Below are positions 7,881-15,649 of a DNA stretch of 64,000 bases, one piece after another. The position numbers and the translations under genes were made by a program. Below the pieces are notes generated by a model. That model was not told the origin of the DNA. It saw only the letters and a list, made by a program, of their open reading frames with translations, and ran no database searches. Source of the DNA: Actinomycetospora succinea (GTDB lineage: Bacteria > Actinomycetota > Actinomycetes > Mycobacteriales > Pseudonocardiaceae); NCBI RefSeq assembly GCF_004363095.1, contig NZ_SNYO01000002.1, positions 124,001 through 188,000 on the forward strand, in the 5' to 3' direction. The stretch's first letter is position 1, and the number at the start of each line of letters is the position of its first letter.

Positions 7881-8717
7881 TCACTTGATCGCGGCGCCCG
7901 CATCGACCGGCAGCGTCGCGCCGGTGATGTAGCGAGCCTCGTCGGAGAGCAGGAACAGCACCGCGTTCGAGACGTCGACCGACTCGATCCACGGGATCTC
8001 GAGCGCGTTCAGCGAGGTGAAGCCGGGGATGGCCTTCTCCTGCGTGGGCTCCGGGTCGCCGGGGGCGAACATCCCCCAGGTGCCCGGGTTCTGGATCATG
8101 TGCGTGTCGACGTTCGTCGGGTGCACCGTGTTGACGCGCACGCGGTAGGGCGCGAGCTCGTTGGCGAGGTTGCGCATGAGCCCGACGACTCCGTGCTTGG
8201 CGGACACGTAGTGGCCGACCTGCTGGATGCCCTTGAACCCGCCGATCGAGCTCGTGAACACCATCGCGCCGCCCCCGCCCTCGATGAGCTGCGGGATCGC
8301 CGCCTTCGCGGTGTGCCAGACGCCGGTGAGGTTGACGTCGATCATGTCCTGCCACGTGGTCTCGTCGAGCTCCCACGCGCGCCCGTAGCTCGCGATGCCG
8401 GCGTTGGCGACGACGCCGTCGAGCCGGCCCAGCTCCGCGATCCCGTCGGCGACCGCCGCGTCGAGCGCGGCCTGGTCGCGTACGTCGGCGACGCGGGCGA
8501 CGATCCGCCGGTCCAGCTTCTCGACCAGGGCGACCGTTTCGTCGAGGTCCTCGCGCGTGGCCGGCGGGTACTTGCCGACGACCGTGTCGATGCCGTCGCA
8601 GAGGTCGACGGCGACGACGTCGGCGCCCTCCTGGGCGAGGCGGACCGCGTGGGCCCGGCCCTGCCCGCGGGCGGCCCCGGTGACGAGGACGACCTTGCCC
8701 TCCATGCGTCCGGTCAT
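7881..8717 (-). CDS. Mycofactocin-coupled SDR family oxidoreductase
   Basis: 278 residues, resembling actinobacterial carveol-dehydrogenase-like SDRs. TGAARGQGRAHAVRLAQEGA gives the nucleotide-binding TGxxxGxG (about 14-20), VANAG the NAG motif, and YVSAK the catalytic Tyr/Lys (about 171/175). A long insert after VAVDLCDG and a loop with NPGTWGMFAPGD are hallmarks of the mycofactocin-dependent SDR group, which hold NAD(H) non-exchangeably. It probably oxidises a secondary alcohol to a ketone. The ATG has GAGAGGGA upstream. It sits between an acyl-CoA ligase and an NDMA-type alcohol dehydrogenase, so two mycofactocin-linked enzymes act in one operon. Confidence 0.9.
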   Translation of the reverse strand: MTGRMEGKVVLVTGAARGQGRAHAVRLAQEGADVVAVDLCDGIDTVVGKYPPATREDLDETVALVEKLDRRIVARVADVRDQAALDAAVADGIAELGRLDGVVANAGIASYGRAWELDETTWQDMIDVNLTGVWHTAKAAIPQLIEGGGGAMVFTSSIGGFKGIQQVGHYVSAKHGVVGLMRNLANELAPYRVRVNTVHPTNVDTHMIQNPGTWGMFAPGDPEPTQEKAIPGFTSLNALEIPWIESVDVSNAVLFLLSDEARYITGATLPVDAGAAIK

Positions 8718-8739
8718 GGTCGTTCCCTCTCAGACAGTT

Positions 8740-10311
8740 CTAGACAGCGCGCCCGTGCTCGCCCCAGTACGGGGCGCGCAGGTCGCGTTTGAGGATCTTG
8801 CCGGTGGGCGCCTTCGGCAGGGCGTCGACGAACTCCACCGAGCGCGGCTTCTGGTACGACGCGAGGTGCGCCCGGGCGGTCTCGACGATGTCGGCCTCGG
8901 TCGCGGTCGTGTCCGGCTTGAGCACGACGAACGCCTTGACGCTCTCGCCCCACTCCTCGTCGGGCACGCCGATCACCGCGCACTCGAGCACCGAGGGGTG
9001 GTGGTTGACGGCCTCCTCGACCTGGACCGAGTAGATGTTCTCGCCGCCCGAGATGATCATGTCCTTGGCGCGGTCGACGATGAACACGTAGCGGTCCGCG
9101 TCCCAGGTGGCGAGGTCGCCGGTCCACATCCAGCCGTCGCGCAGGGTGTCGGCGGTGAGGTCCGGCCGGTTCCAGTAGCCCGCCATGTTGGCCTCGGAGC
9201 GCACGACGATCTGCCCGACCGTGCTGCCGTCGGTCGGCACGGGGTTGCCGTCGACGTCGACGATCCGCACCGACGTCACGAACCCCTCGCGACCGCACGA
9301 CTGCAGCCGCTCGGGGTGCACCCCGTTGACCGCCGCGTGGTGGTCCTCCTGGGAGAGGAAGCACATCGTCGTGCCCTCGGTCTGCCCGTAGCCCTGGATG
9401 AGCGTGCACGGGAAGGCCTGCAGCGCGTTCTTCACGACGGCCGAGGGCATCGGCCCGCCGCCGTACTGGATGTTGCGCAGGCTCGCGATGTCGTACCCGG
9501 AGAACCCGGGGACCGCCATCATCCAGTTGAGCATTGTGGTGATCCCGAGGAACGCCGAGACGCGCTCCGCCTCGATGATCTCCAGCGACCGCTTGGCCTC
9601 GAAGTTCATCAGCACGAGCGGGCAGCCGTGGCGCATGTAGTTCATCGAGAGCACGACCGGGATGTGGTACATCTGCCCGGTCAGCATGTAGACGTCGGTC
9701 GGGACGATGCGCTCGGCGACGGTCTGGTTGAGCATCCCGAACGACGCGCTGCGGTGGGTGTGCAGCGCGCCCTTCGACGCCCCCGTCGTGCCGCCCGTGT
9801 AGAGGATGAAGAAGGGGTCGTCGTCGCCGACGCTCGCGCTGTCGGTTGGCTCGTCGTCCGACGACGCCGCGAGCAGGTCCTCGTAGCTGCCGTCGCCGCC
9901 CGGCCCGTACGAGAGCCAGTGCTCGACGTCGACGAGCCCGCCGAGCTCGCGCCCGACCTCGGCCCACTCCCCCGCGACGACGATCGCCCGCGGCCCGCCG
10001 TCGGTGACGATCCGCGCGAGCTCGCCCGCGCCGAGGCGCCAGTTCAGCGGCTGCACGACCAGGCCCGCGCGCCCGGCGGCGTAGTAGATCTCCTGGAACT
10101 CGGTGGAGTTCTTCGCGAGCACGGCGACGCGGTCGCCGCGCTGCAGCGCCAGCCCGTCGGGGCGCGGCCCGCGCAGCCCGTTGGCCAGGCGCCGCACGCG
10201 CTCGTCGAGCTCGGCCCAGCTCGTGCGGCGCTCGGTGGTGGTGTCGACGACGGCGTCCCCGCGCGGGGTCAGGGCCGCCCACTTCTCGGGGATGCGACCG
10301 ATGTTGACCAT
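8740..10311 (-). CDS. Acyl-CoA synthetase (FadD-type AMP-binding ligase)
   Basis: 523 residues with an intact ATP loop (YTGGTTGASKG near residue 167), GYGQTEGTTMC, WTGDLATWDADRYVFIVDRAKD and the C-terminal PTGKILKRDLR lysine motif. It forms an acyl-CoA from a carboxylate, cytoplasmic. The start chosen, MVNIGRIPEKW at 10311, shares one base with the upstream SnoaL-like stop (TGATG), so it is coupled to it. This is the second ligase of the operon; with the altered-loop ligase at 4321-5859 it may activate a different intermediate (for example starting acid versus ring-opened or shortened acid). Confidence 0.92.
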   Translation of the reverse strand: MVNIGRIPEKWAALTPRGDAVVDTTTERRTSWAELDERVRRLANGLRGPRPDGLALQRGDRVAVLAKNSTEFQEIYYAAGRAGLVVQPLNWRLGAGELARIVTDGGPRAIVVAGEWAEVGRELGGLVDVEHWLSYGPGGDGSYEDLLAASSDDEPTDSASVGDDDPFFILYTGGTTGASKGALHTHRSASFGMLNQTVAERIVPTDVYMLTGQMYHIPVVLSMNYMRHGCPLVLMNFEAKRSLEIIEAERVSAFLGITTMLNWMMAVPGFSGYDIASLRNIQYGGGPMPSAVVKNALQAFPCTLIQGYGQTEGTTMCFLSQEDHHAAVNGVHPERLQSCGREGFVTSVRIVDVDGNPVPTDGSTVGQIVVRSEANMAGYWNRPDLTADTLRDGWMWTGDLATWDADRYVFIVDRAKDMIISGGENIYSVQVEEAVNHHPSVLECAVIGVPDEEWGESVKAFVVLKPDTTATEADIVETARAHLASYQKPRSVEFVDALPKAPTGKILKRDLRAPYWGEHGRAV

Positions 10312-10721
10312 CAGTAGGGCAGGTCCAGGTAGACGTACCGGTCGGCGATCAGCCACGTGCCGTCGCGGTGGGTCAGCTGGTCGCGGTACCAGCCGCTGGA
10401 GAGCACCTTGACCGTGCCGTGCTCGATCGAGAGCAGCGTCAGGTTGGTGACCGCGACCGCCTCGTCGTCGCTCTCCTTCTCGAACCAGAGGTTGGACAGG
10501 TTGTGCCGGCGCTGGTCGGTCTGGGCGGCCATCGAGTCGGCGTGGAGCTTGCGGATGGCCTCGCGGCCCTCGAAGGGGCCGACGAGCTGGCCGTCGCGCC
10601 CGATGCGCAGGCTCATCCGGGCGTCCTCGGTGAAGCAGGACGCGATGAGGTCGGGGTCGGCCTCGTCGTAGCCCCAGGAGGCCTTGCCGAGGAGGTTCTC
10701 GATGTGGGGACGAACGGGCAC
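10311..10721 (-). CDS. SnoaL-like (NTF2-fold) protein
   Basis: 136 residues. ENLLGKASWGYDEADPDLI, then CFTEDARMSLRI, GPFEGREAIRKL and C-terminal RDGTWLIADRYVYLDLPY fit a SnoaL-like domain. GTG start with AGGAGG 6 bp upstream, immediately after the P450 gene (10 bp gap). Third member of this fold in the operon; here it is paired with the P450, so it may process the hydroxylated product (dehydration or isomerisation). Function is inferred from position only. Confidence 0.85.
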   Translation of the reverse strand: MPVRPHIENLLGKASWGYDEADPDLIASCFTEDARMSLRIGRDGQLVGPFEGREAIRKLHADSMAAQTDQRRHNLSNLWFEKESDDEAVAVTNLTLLSIEHGTVKVLSSGWYRDQLTHRDGTWLIADRYVYLDLPY

Positions 10722-10731
10722 GGGTGTCCTC

Positions 10732-11946
10732 CTAGCTGGGGGTGAACTCGAGGAGCAGGCGGCCGGGGGCCCGCGTGAACACCCCGGTCTCGGGCGGCGG
10801 CTCGCCGCCCGCGAAGCGGATGTCGGTCATCGCGTCGAGCAGGTCGTTCATGCCGACCTCGATCTCGAACAGCGAGAGCAGCGCGCCGACGCAGAAGTGC
10901 CGGCCGAGGCAGAACGCGAGGTGGTCGGCGGCGGCGGAGAAGGCGCGCGAGTGGTCGAGGTCGGCGCGCAGGACGTCGAAGACCTCGGGGCGCTCGAAGC
11001 GGCGCTCGTCGCGGTTGGCGGCGCCGATGAGGCACGTGACCGTGCGCCCGGCCTCCACCACCCCGCCCGAGAGCTCCACGGCCTCCGAGGGCTGACGCAT
11101 GATCATGTGGACGGGCGGTGACCAGCGCAGCGTCTCGGCGAAGGCGGCGGGGATGAGGGACCGGTCCCGTCGGACGGCGTCCAGCTGCTCGGGGTGCGCG
11201 ACGAGGTCGGCCATCAGGCTGGTGATCGCCTTGTCCGTGGTCTCGCCGCCCGCGGTGAGGAGCAGGCTGCAGAAGGCCTTGATCTCCTCGTCGGTCATCG
11301 ACTCGCCGTCGATCTCGGCGGCGCAGAGCGTGGAGAGCAGGTCGTCGCCCGGGTGCTCCCGCCGCTCCCGGATGCGCGGGATCATGTAGGCCTCGAACTC
11401 GGCCTTGGTGCGCAGGCCCTCCGCCATCACGGCCTCGTCGCCGGCGAGGTTCGACAGGAACCCCATGATCGACGTGTACCAGGCGTGGAAGCGGTCGTGA
11501 TCGGTCCGCGGCAGGCCGAGCATGTCGACGATGACGTTGATCGGGAACCGCGTCGCGTACGCGTCGACGAGGTCGACGTGGCCGTCGGCGCGGAAGGCGT
11601 CGACGAGGTCGCGCGAGTTGCGGCGGATGGTGGGGCCGAACTGCTCCTGGAGTGCCTTGCCCCGGAAGGCGGGCGCCACCAGCGAGCGGTGCGTGGAGTG
11701 CTCGCGGCCCTCCATCTGCAGGATCGTGCGCCCGTGCACGGGCTCGAGCTGCCACGCGTAGTTCTCGCTCGTGAACACCGGGTCCTTGAACGCCCGCTGC
11801 ACGTCCTCGTAGCGGCTGATCACGTAGGTCTGCATGGCCTCGTGCCACACGAGCGGGAACTCGTCGCGCAGCAGCCGGTAGGCGCTGTACGGGTCGCGGG
11901 CGAACTCCGGCGAGAGGATGTCCGGCGGTTCGAGCGTGGCCGTCAT
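10732..11946 (-). CDS. Cytochrome P450
   Basis: 404 residues, a normal soluble bacterial P450. The oxygen-binding I-helix reads AGGETTDK, the K-helix EXXR is ETLR, and the heme loop is FCLGRHFCVG with the proximal Cys at about residue 352. It would hydroxylate a hydrophobic substrate with electrons from an unlinked ferredoxin and reductase; none is next to it. As first gene of the leftward operon, with its own promoter and TetR operator, it most likely performs the first attack. Its soluble form and the downstream alcohol dehydrogenase and ligases fit alkyl, terpenoid or steroid side-chain substrates. Start at MTATLEPP; upstream in-frame codons approach the operator. Confidence 0.94.
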   Translation of the reverse strand: MTATLEPPDILSPEFARDPYSAYRLLRDEFPLVWHEAMQTYVISRYEDVQRAFKDPVFTSENYAWQLEPVHGRTILQMEGREHSTHRSLVAPAFRGKALQEQFGPTIRRNSRDLVDAFRADGHVDLVDAYATRFPINVIVDMLGLPRTDHDRFHAWYTSIMGFLSNLAGDEAVMAEGLRTKAEFEAYMIPRIRERREHPGDDLLSTLCAAEIDGESMTDEEIKAFCSLLLTAGGETTDKAITSLMADLVAHPEQLDAVRRDRSLIPAAFAETLRWSPPVHMIMRQPSEAVELSGGVVEAGRTVTCLIGAANRDERRFERPEVFDVLRADLDHSRAFSAAADHLAFCLGRHFCVGALLSLFEIEVGMNDLLDAMTDIRFAGGEPPPETGVFTRAPGRLLLEFTPS

Positions 11947-11983
11947 TGGGTCCCCCGACCTGCGAAGACGTCGTTGGCGGCGC

Positions 11984-12039
11984 ACCTACCGATCGTTTGG
12001 TACGCGTGGCGAGACTAGCATCACACCCGGTCGGGTCAA
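11984..12039 (-). promoter_or_regulatory. P450-operon promoter and TetR operator
   Basis: On the minus strand, TTGACC (12034-12039), a 16 bp spacer and TAGTCT (12012-12017) make a good sigma-A-like promoter with a start point near 12005. The operator ACCTACCGATCGTTTGGTAC (plus strand, 11984-12003) follows at once, where a repressor would block initiation. It is nearly identical to the site upstream of the TetR gene and shares CGTTTGGTA with the sites at 1751-1776 and 14228-14246. Confidence 0.65.
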
Positions 12040-12075
12040 GGGCGTTCGCGGCGGCTTGCCGCCCGCCTCACCGCG

Positions 12076-12140
12076 GTGATCACGGGCGACGTCACGCACG
12101 TCGCGCCGCTCTTCGAGTGCGTGGGGTCGCCCCTGATCAC
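12076..12140. repeat. Long imperfect palindrome, copy A
   Basis: GTGATCACGGGCGAC starts the left arm (12076) and GTCGCCCCTGATCAC ends the right arm (12140). The arms pair over about 24 bp with three mismatches around a ~15 bp centre. The stop codon of the DUF559-type gene lies inside the right arm. Copies B and C lie on the other side of that gene. Confidence 0.7.
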
Positions 12141-13015
12141 GAGGCGCGGGCCATGAGTTCGAGCCGGCGATGCCCGAGCGCGACCCGGACCCCGCGGACG
12201 AAGAAGTCCGGCCGGCGAAGGTCGAGCGCGGTGACCGGCAGGACGAGCCAGCCGACCGCCGCCAGGCGCGCGATGCGCTCGACGTCGCGGCGCCACTGCT
12301 CCTGGTCGGTCCGGTGATCGTCACCCTGGTACTCGAGGGCGAACCGCAGCTCGCGCCACCCGAAGTCGACCCGCGCGACGTCGTCACCCCAGTCGTCGCG
12401 GACCTGCAGCTGTGGCTCCGGTGCCAGCCCGGCGGCGTGGAGGACGAGACGCAGGCGCGTCTCCGGTGGCGACTCCGCCCGCGCGTCGGCGTCGGCGATC
12501 ACGCGCGGCAGCCGACGTGCGCCCCGGGGGTTGTCGCGGAGCGCCGGGTACGAGGCGAGCGCCGCGACGTCGAGCTCGTGCCGGTGCGCGAGGGCGTCGA
12601 CGGCGACGACCGCCTCGACGTGGTCGCGGCGGCGCGCGAGATCGAACGCCGTGCGCAGCGGGGAGGTCACGAGGGTGCCGTGGACGTCGACGACCTCGTC
12701 GTCCGCCAGGACGTCCTGCCGGATCAGTAGGCCGTCGTGCGGACGGACCCTCCGGCGTCCCACCACCACCTCGACCCGGGCGTTGCGAGGCGCACACGGT
12801 GCTTCGAGGAGCTCCGCCGCCCCGTAGCCGCCGATCACCCCGCCCGGCACCGCGAGGGCCGCGGCGACGGCACGTCCGGAGAGATCGAGCACGGTGCCGG
12901 CGGCGACGTAGGTGTCGTACCCCAGGTGGTCGAACCCGGGGCCGCCGAGGCGACGCCAGGTGGTCTCCCCGGCGCTGACAGCCGCGCTGCCGCGGAAGGG
13001 TTTCGCGAAGTCCAT
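12137..13015 (-). CDS. DUF559-type (Vsr/PD-(D/E)XK-like) protein
   Basis: 292 residues. The N-terminal half (VLDLSGRAVAAALAVPGGVIGGYGAAELL, then TSPLRTAFDLARRR) resembles AbiEi-like winged-helix proteins. The C-terminal half has ESPPETRLRLVLHAAGL, then VARVDFGW and FALEYQGDDH, the E...D...ExQ arrangement of DUF559/Vsr-like nuclease folds. Such actinobacterial proteins are common, mostly unstudied, and may be nucleases or antitoxin-like. It stands alone, flanked by palindromes A (3' side) and B, C (5' side), and is unrelated in function to the catabolic genes around it, which suggests an inserted unit. No partner toxin is adjacent. Function is unknown. Confidence 0.75.
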   Translation of the reverse strand: MDFAKPFRGSAAVSAGETTWRRLGGPGFDHLGYDTYVAAGTVLDLSGRAVAAALAVPGGVIGGYGAAELLEAPCAPRNARVEVVVGRRRVRPHDGLLIRQDVLADDEVVDVHGTLVTSPLRTAFDLARRRDHVEAVVAVDALAHRHELDVAALASYPALRDNPRGARRLPRVIADADARAESPPETRLRLVLHAAGLAPEPQLQVRDDWGDDVARVDFGWRELRFALEYQGDDHRTDQEQWRRDVERIARLAAVGWLVLPVTALDLRRPDFFVRGVRVALGHRRLELMARAS

Positions 13016-13076
13016 ACCTGTTGGAGGGGCGCGGCGCGCGAACGGTTCCCTCCGCGTGGCGTTGGACCCCGCGGAC

Positions 13077-13143
13077 GGAGATCAAGAGCGACGTCATGCA
13101 CCTCGCTCGCCGCACGCGGTGCGTGAGGTCGCCCGTGATCTCC
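13077..13143. repeat. Long imperfect palindrome, copy B
   Basis: The left arm begins GGAGATCAAGAGCGACGTC (13077) and the right arm ends GAGGTCGCCCGTGATCTCC (13143). The arms pair over about 28 bp with a few mismatches. It is 61 bp upstream of the DUF559-type gene start and is related in sequence to copies A and C. Confidence 0.7.
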
Positions 13144-13171
13144 GGAGCGAGACACCCCTCGCACACCACCC

Positions 13172-13236
13172 GGAGATCAGGGGCGACGTCGTGCACCTCG
13201 CAGACCGAACGAGGTGCGTGAGGTCACCCGTGATCA
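13172..13236. repeat. Long imperfect palindrome, copy C
   Basis: The left arm begins GGAGATCAGGGGCGACGTC (13172) and the right arm ends GAGGTCACCCGTGATCACC. CGTGCACCTCG and CGAGGTGCGTG face each other across a short centre. It is in direct-repeat order with copy B, about 95 bp away, in the 279 bp gap between the DUF559-type gene and the next LLM gene. Nothing else was recognised in that gap. Confidence 0.7.
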
Positions 13237-13294
13237 CCAGCCGCGCCCGGCACGCCGGCCGCCGCCCCACGCGAGCCGTGGAGCCGGAGCGCGG

Positions 13295-14173
13295 TCACCC
13301 CCGCAGCGGCGCGATGACCTGTTCCGCGAAGCGCAGCACCGGTTCCGTCGAGGCCGGGTTGCCGAAGTCCATGACGAAGTGGTCGACGCCGACGTCGCGC
13401 TTCGCCGCCAGCTCGTCCACCAGCCGCGACGAGTCCTCGTCGCTCTCGGGCAGCGCGCGTTCCAGGGTCACCGAGACCTCGATCGCGTCCGGGTCCCGGC
13501 CCGCCTCCTCCGCGGAGCGGCGCACGATGTCGCGTCGCCGGACGAAGTCCTCCGGCTCCCCCTTGAACGGCCCGTTCCACATGTCCGCCAGCCGCCCGAC
13601 CAGCGGCAGCCCGACCTTCTCGCCGGCGGCGCCGATGCAGACGCGCGGTGGCGGGTCGGTCAGCGGCGGGGCCGCGGCGCCGTCGATGCGGTAGTGCCGG
13701 CCCTCGAACGACGGGTCGGCCTCGGCCCACATCAGCCGGCAGATCGTGACCGCTTCCTCCAGCTGGGCGAAGCGGACGGACGGGCGCGGGAAGTCGTAGC
13801 CGTAGGCCTCGTACTCGGGCTCGCGCCAGCCGGCGCCGATGCCGAGGACGAAGCGCCCGCCCGACAGGTACTGCAGCGTCGCGGCCATCTTCGCCAGCAG
13901 CGGCGGGTGCCGGTAGCCGACGCCGAGCACGTGGTGGCACAGGTCGACCGAGGGATGGCGCGCCGCGAGCCAGGTCAGCGTCGTCCACGCCTCGAGGAAC
14001 GGGTCGGTCTTCTGGTCGAAGCCGTAGAAGTGGTCGGCGATCCACAGCGAATCGAAGTGCGGCAGCGCCGCGGGCAGGATCGCGGTGTCCTGGTCGGCGG
14101 CGATGGGGCGGTGGTCGCTCCACCGGTTCCCGATCACCGGGGAGAGCCAGCCGAACTTCGGAGTGGTCGCCAC
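13295..14173 (-). CDS. LLM class flavin/F420-dependent oxidoreductase
   Basis: 292 residues of the luciferase-like TIM-barrel family: FGWLSPVIGNRW, FDSLWIADHFYGFDQ, VLGVGYRHPPLLAKMAATL, FVLGIGAGWREPEYEAYGYD. Members use reduced flavin or F420 to oxidise or reduce small organic molecules. Start is probably GTG 14173 (VATTPKFGW); upstream in-frame codons run into the divergent promoter. No good ribosome site is visible, so a leaderless or near-leaderless message is possible. It faces away from the FAD-oxidoreductase operon across 84 bp containing a CGTTTGGTAG site, so both directions may be co-regulated. Confidence 0.88.
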   Translation of the reverse strand: MATTPKFGWLSPVIGNRWSDHRPIAADQDTAILPAALPHFDSLWIADHFYGFDQKTDPFLEAWTTLTWLAARHPSVDLCHHVLGVGYRHPPLLAKMAATLQYLSGGRFVLGIGAGWREPEYEAYGYDFPRPSVRFAQLEEAVTICRLMWAEADPSFEGRHYRIDGAAAPPLTDPPPRVCIGAAGEKVGLPLVGRLADMWNGPFKGEPEDFVRRRDIVRRSAEEAGRDPDAIEVSVTLERALPESDEDSSRLVDELAAKRDVGVDHFVMDFGNPASTEPVLRFAEQVIAPLRG

Positions 14174-14223
14174 CGCGGCATCATGCCAAGCCGCTTGACC
14201 GGGGGCACGACGACTTGCCACGC

Positions 14224-14246
14224 TGTCGAACGGTCGTTTGGTAGAC
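14224..14246. promoter_or_regulatory. TetR-type operator in divergent promoter
   Basis: The site GTCGAACGGTCGTTTGGTAG, followed by AC, lies in the 84 bp gap between the divergent LLM (14173) and FAD-oxidoreductase (14258) genes. The half-site CGTTTGGTAG is identical to that of the acc operator; the left half is degenerate. TTGACC at 14195-14200 could be a rightward -35. GGGAGG (14247-14252) just after it is the ribosome site of the FAD gene. Confidence 0.5.
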
Positions 14247-14257
14247 GGGAGGCCCGC

Positions 14258-15649
14258 GTGGCGAAGTACGACGTCGTGGTCATCGGAGCAGGCGCGGCGG
14301 GGCTGACGGCGGCGTCGCTGCTCGCCGTCGAGGGCAAGAGCGTCTGCCTGCTCGAACGCTCGCCCTACCTCGGCGGACGGGGCATGGCGGTGCCCGACGA
14401 GGGGTTCACGGTCAACGTCGGCGGCCACCTCATCGAGGACCCGGGGTCAGGCCTGACCAAGGTCTTCGAGCACGTCGGCAAGACGCTGCAGCACGGCGAG
14501 GTCTCCGCGGAGATGCCCGTGTGGGACCACGAGCGGGGCCGCTGGGGCTCGATCCGCGACCGCTACTCGGGCAGCAAGGGCGAGCTGAAGAAGGTCATCA
14601 AGGCGCTGCTGAACACCGAGTGGGACGAGCTCGACCGGTGGGACGACCGCCCGCTGCGCCAGTGGCTCCACCAGCACACCGACGACCAGGGCGTCGTCGA
14701 CCTCTTCGAGTTCATCACCGTGCTCGAGTGCATGACCGACAACTGGTGGGACCACTCCGCCAGCGACAACCTCTTCGTCCGCAAGATGCACTTCGCCGAG
14801 CGGGGCACCGCCGCCTACTCGTGCTGGCCCGGCCAGGGCTGGGACGGGATGTGGGCCGACCTCGCCGACGCCTTCACACAGGCCGGCGGCGACCTTCGCC
14901 TCTCCACCCCCGTCGAGCGCGTCGTCATCGAGGACGGCGTGACGAAGGGCGTGGCGATCGCCCGCCAGCCGCGCGTGCTGCCCAACGAGTTCTTCGAGGA
15001 GGAGATCCTCGAGGCCGACCACGTCATCTGCACCCTGCCGGTCTGGCACGTGCTCAACGTCGTCGACGAGGGCGACCTGCCCGACTGGTACGCCGAGCAG
15101 ATCAAGTTCCTCGCGCAGGACAAGTTCCGGATCGCCTGGATCGGGCTCTACCTCGCCACCGAGGAGCCCGTGCACCAGTACGACCCGCGCGAGCTCTCGA
15201 CGTGGCTGAAGACCCCGAACACCGCGCTCTCCGGCTTCATGTTCAACCAGACCGCCATGGACCCCACGTGCTCGCCCGAGGGCACCCACCTGCACGTCAT
15301 GGGCGGGATCTTCCCCGGCGAGAAGGGCCGCGACCGGGCGTGGCTGCGCCGCCAGACCGAGCAGTTCGAGGCCGACGTCGCGGAGATGTGGCCCGGCTTC
15401 GCGAAACCGGTCTGGCGTCGCCGCCACCTCGTGTTCGAGCCCAGCTTCGGCGTGATCCAGAAGCCCGGGCTGGTCGGCGCCTACCGCCCGCACTGGAACC
15501 CGCCGCGCCCCGAGGGCCTGTGGTTCGCCGGCGAGACGTTCCGCAGCCGCGGCATCGGCACCGACCGCGCCGCGCGCGCCGCCGTCACCGTCGTCGAGGA
15601 GTACCTCGGCCGCCGGCTGGAGACCTTCGGCGACGGGTGGCGCTACTGA
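14258..15649 (+). CDS. FAD-dependent oxidoreductase (phytoene desaturase-like)
   Basis: 463 residues. KYDVVVIGAGAAGLTAASLL gives the N-terminal dinucleotide-binding GxGxxG, and LLERSPYLGGRG the ribose-binding Glu and following loop. The C-terminal GLWFAGETFRSRGIGTDRAAR is the second FAD motif of CrtI/amine-oxidase-like flavoproteins. These desaturate, isomerise or oxidise hydrophobic compounds. GTG start with GGGAGG 5 bp upstream. First gene of a rightward operon whose five genes overlap end to start. In this setting it may desaturate an alicyclic or isoprenoid substrate; the substrate is unknown. Confidence 0.88.
   Translation: MAKYDVVVIGAGAAGLTAASLLAVEGKSVCLLERSPYLGGRGMAVPDEGFTVNVGGHLIEDPGSGLTKVFEHVGKTLQHGEVSAEMPVWDHERGRWGSIRDRYSGSKGELKKVIKALLNTEWDELDRWDDRPLRQWLHQHTDDQGVVDLFEFITVLECMTDNWWDHSASDNLFVRKMHFAERGTAAYSCWPGQGWDGMWADLADAFTQAGGDLRLSTPVERVVIEDGVTKGVAIARQPRVLPNEFFEEEILEADHVICTLPVWHVLNVVDEGDLPDWYAEQIKFLAQDKFRIAWIGLYLATEEPVHQYDPRELSTWLKTPNTALSGFMFNQTAMDPTCSPEGTHLHVMGGIFPGEKGRDRAWLRRQTEQFEADVAEMWPGFAKPVWRRRHLVFEPSFGVIQKPGLVGAYRPHWNPPRPEGLWFAGETFRSRGIGTDRAARAAVTVVEEYLGRRLETFGDGWRY

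Noticed and set aside
12004..12075. GGCGGCTTGCCGCC hairpin between the P450 promoter and copy A
   Set aside because: A 2-base loop makes a stable hairpin unlikely; it is probably chance in this G+C-rich DNA.
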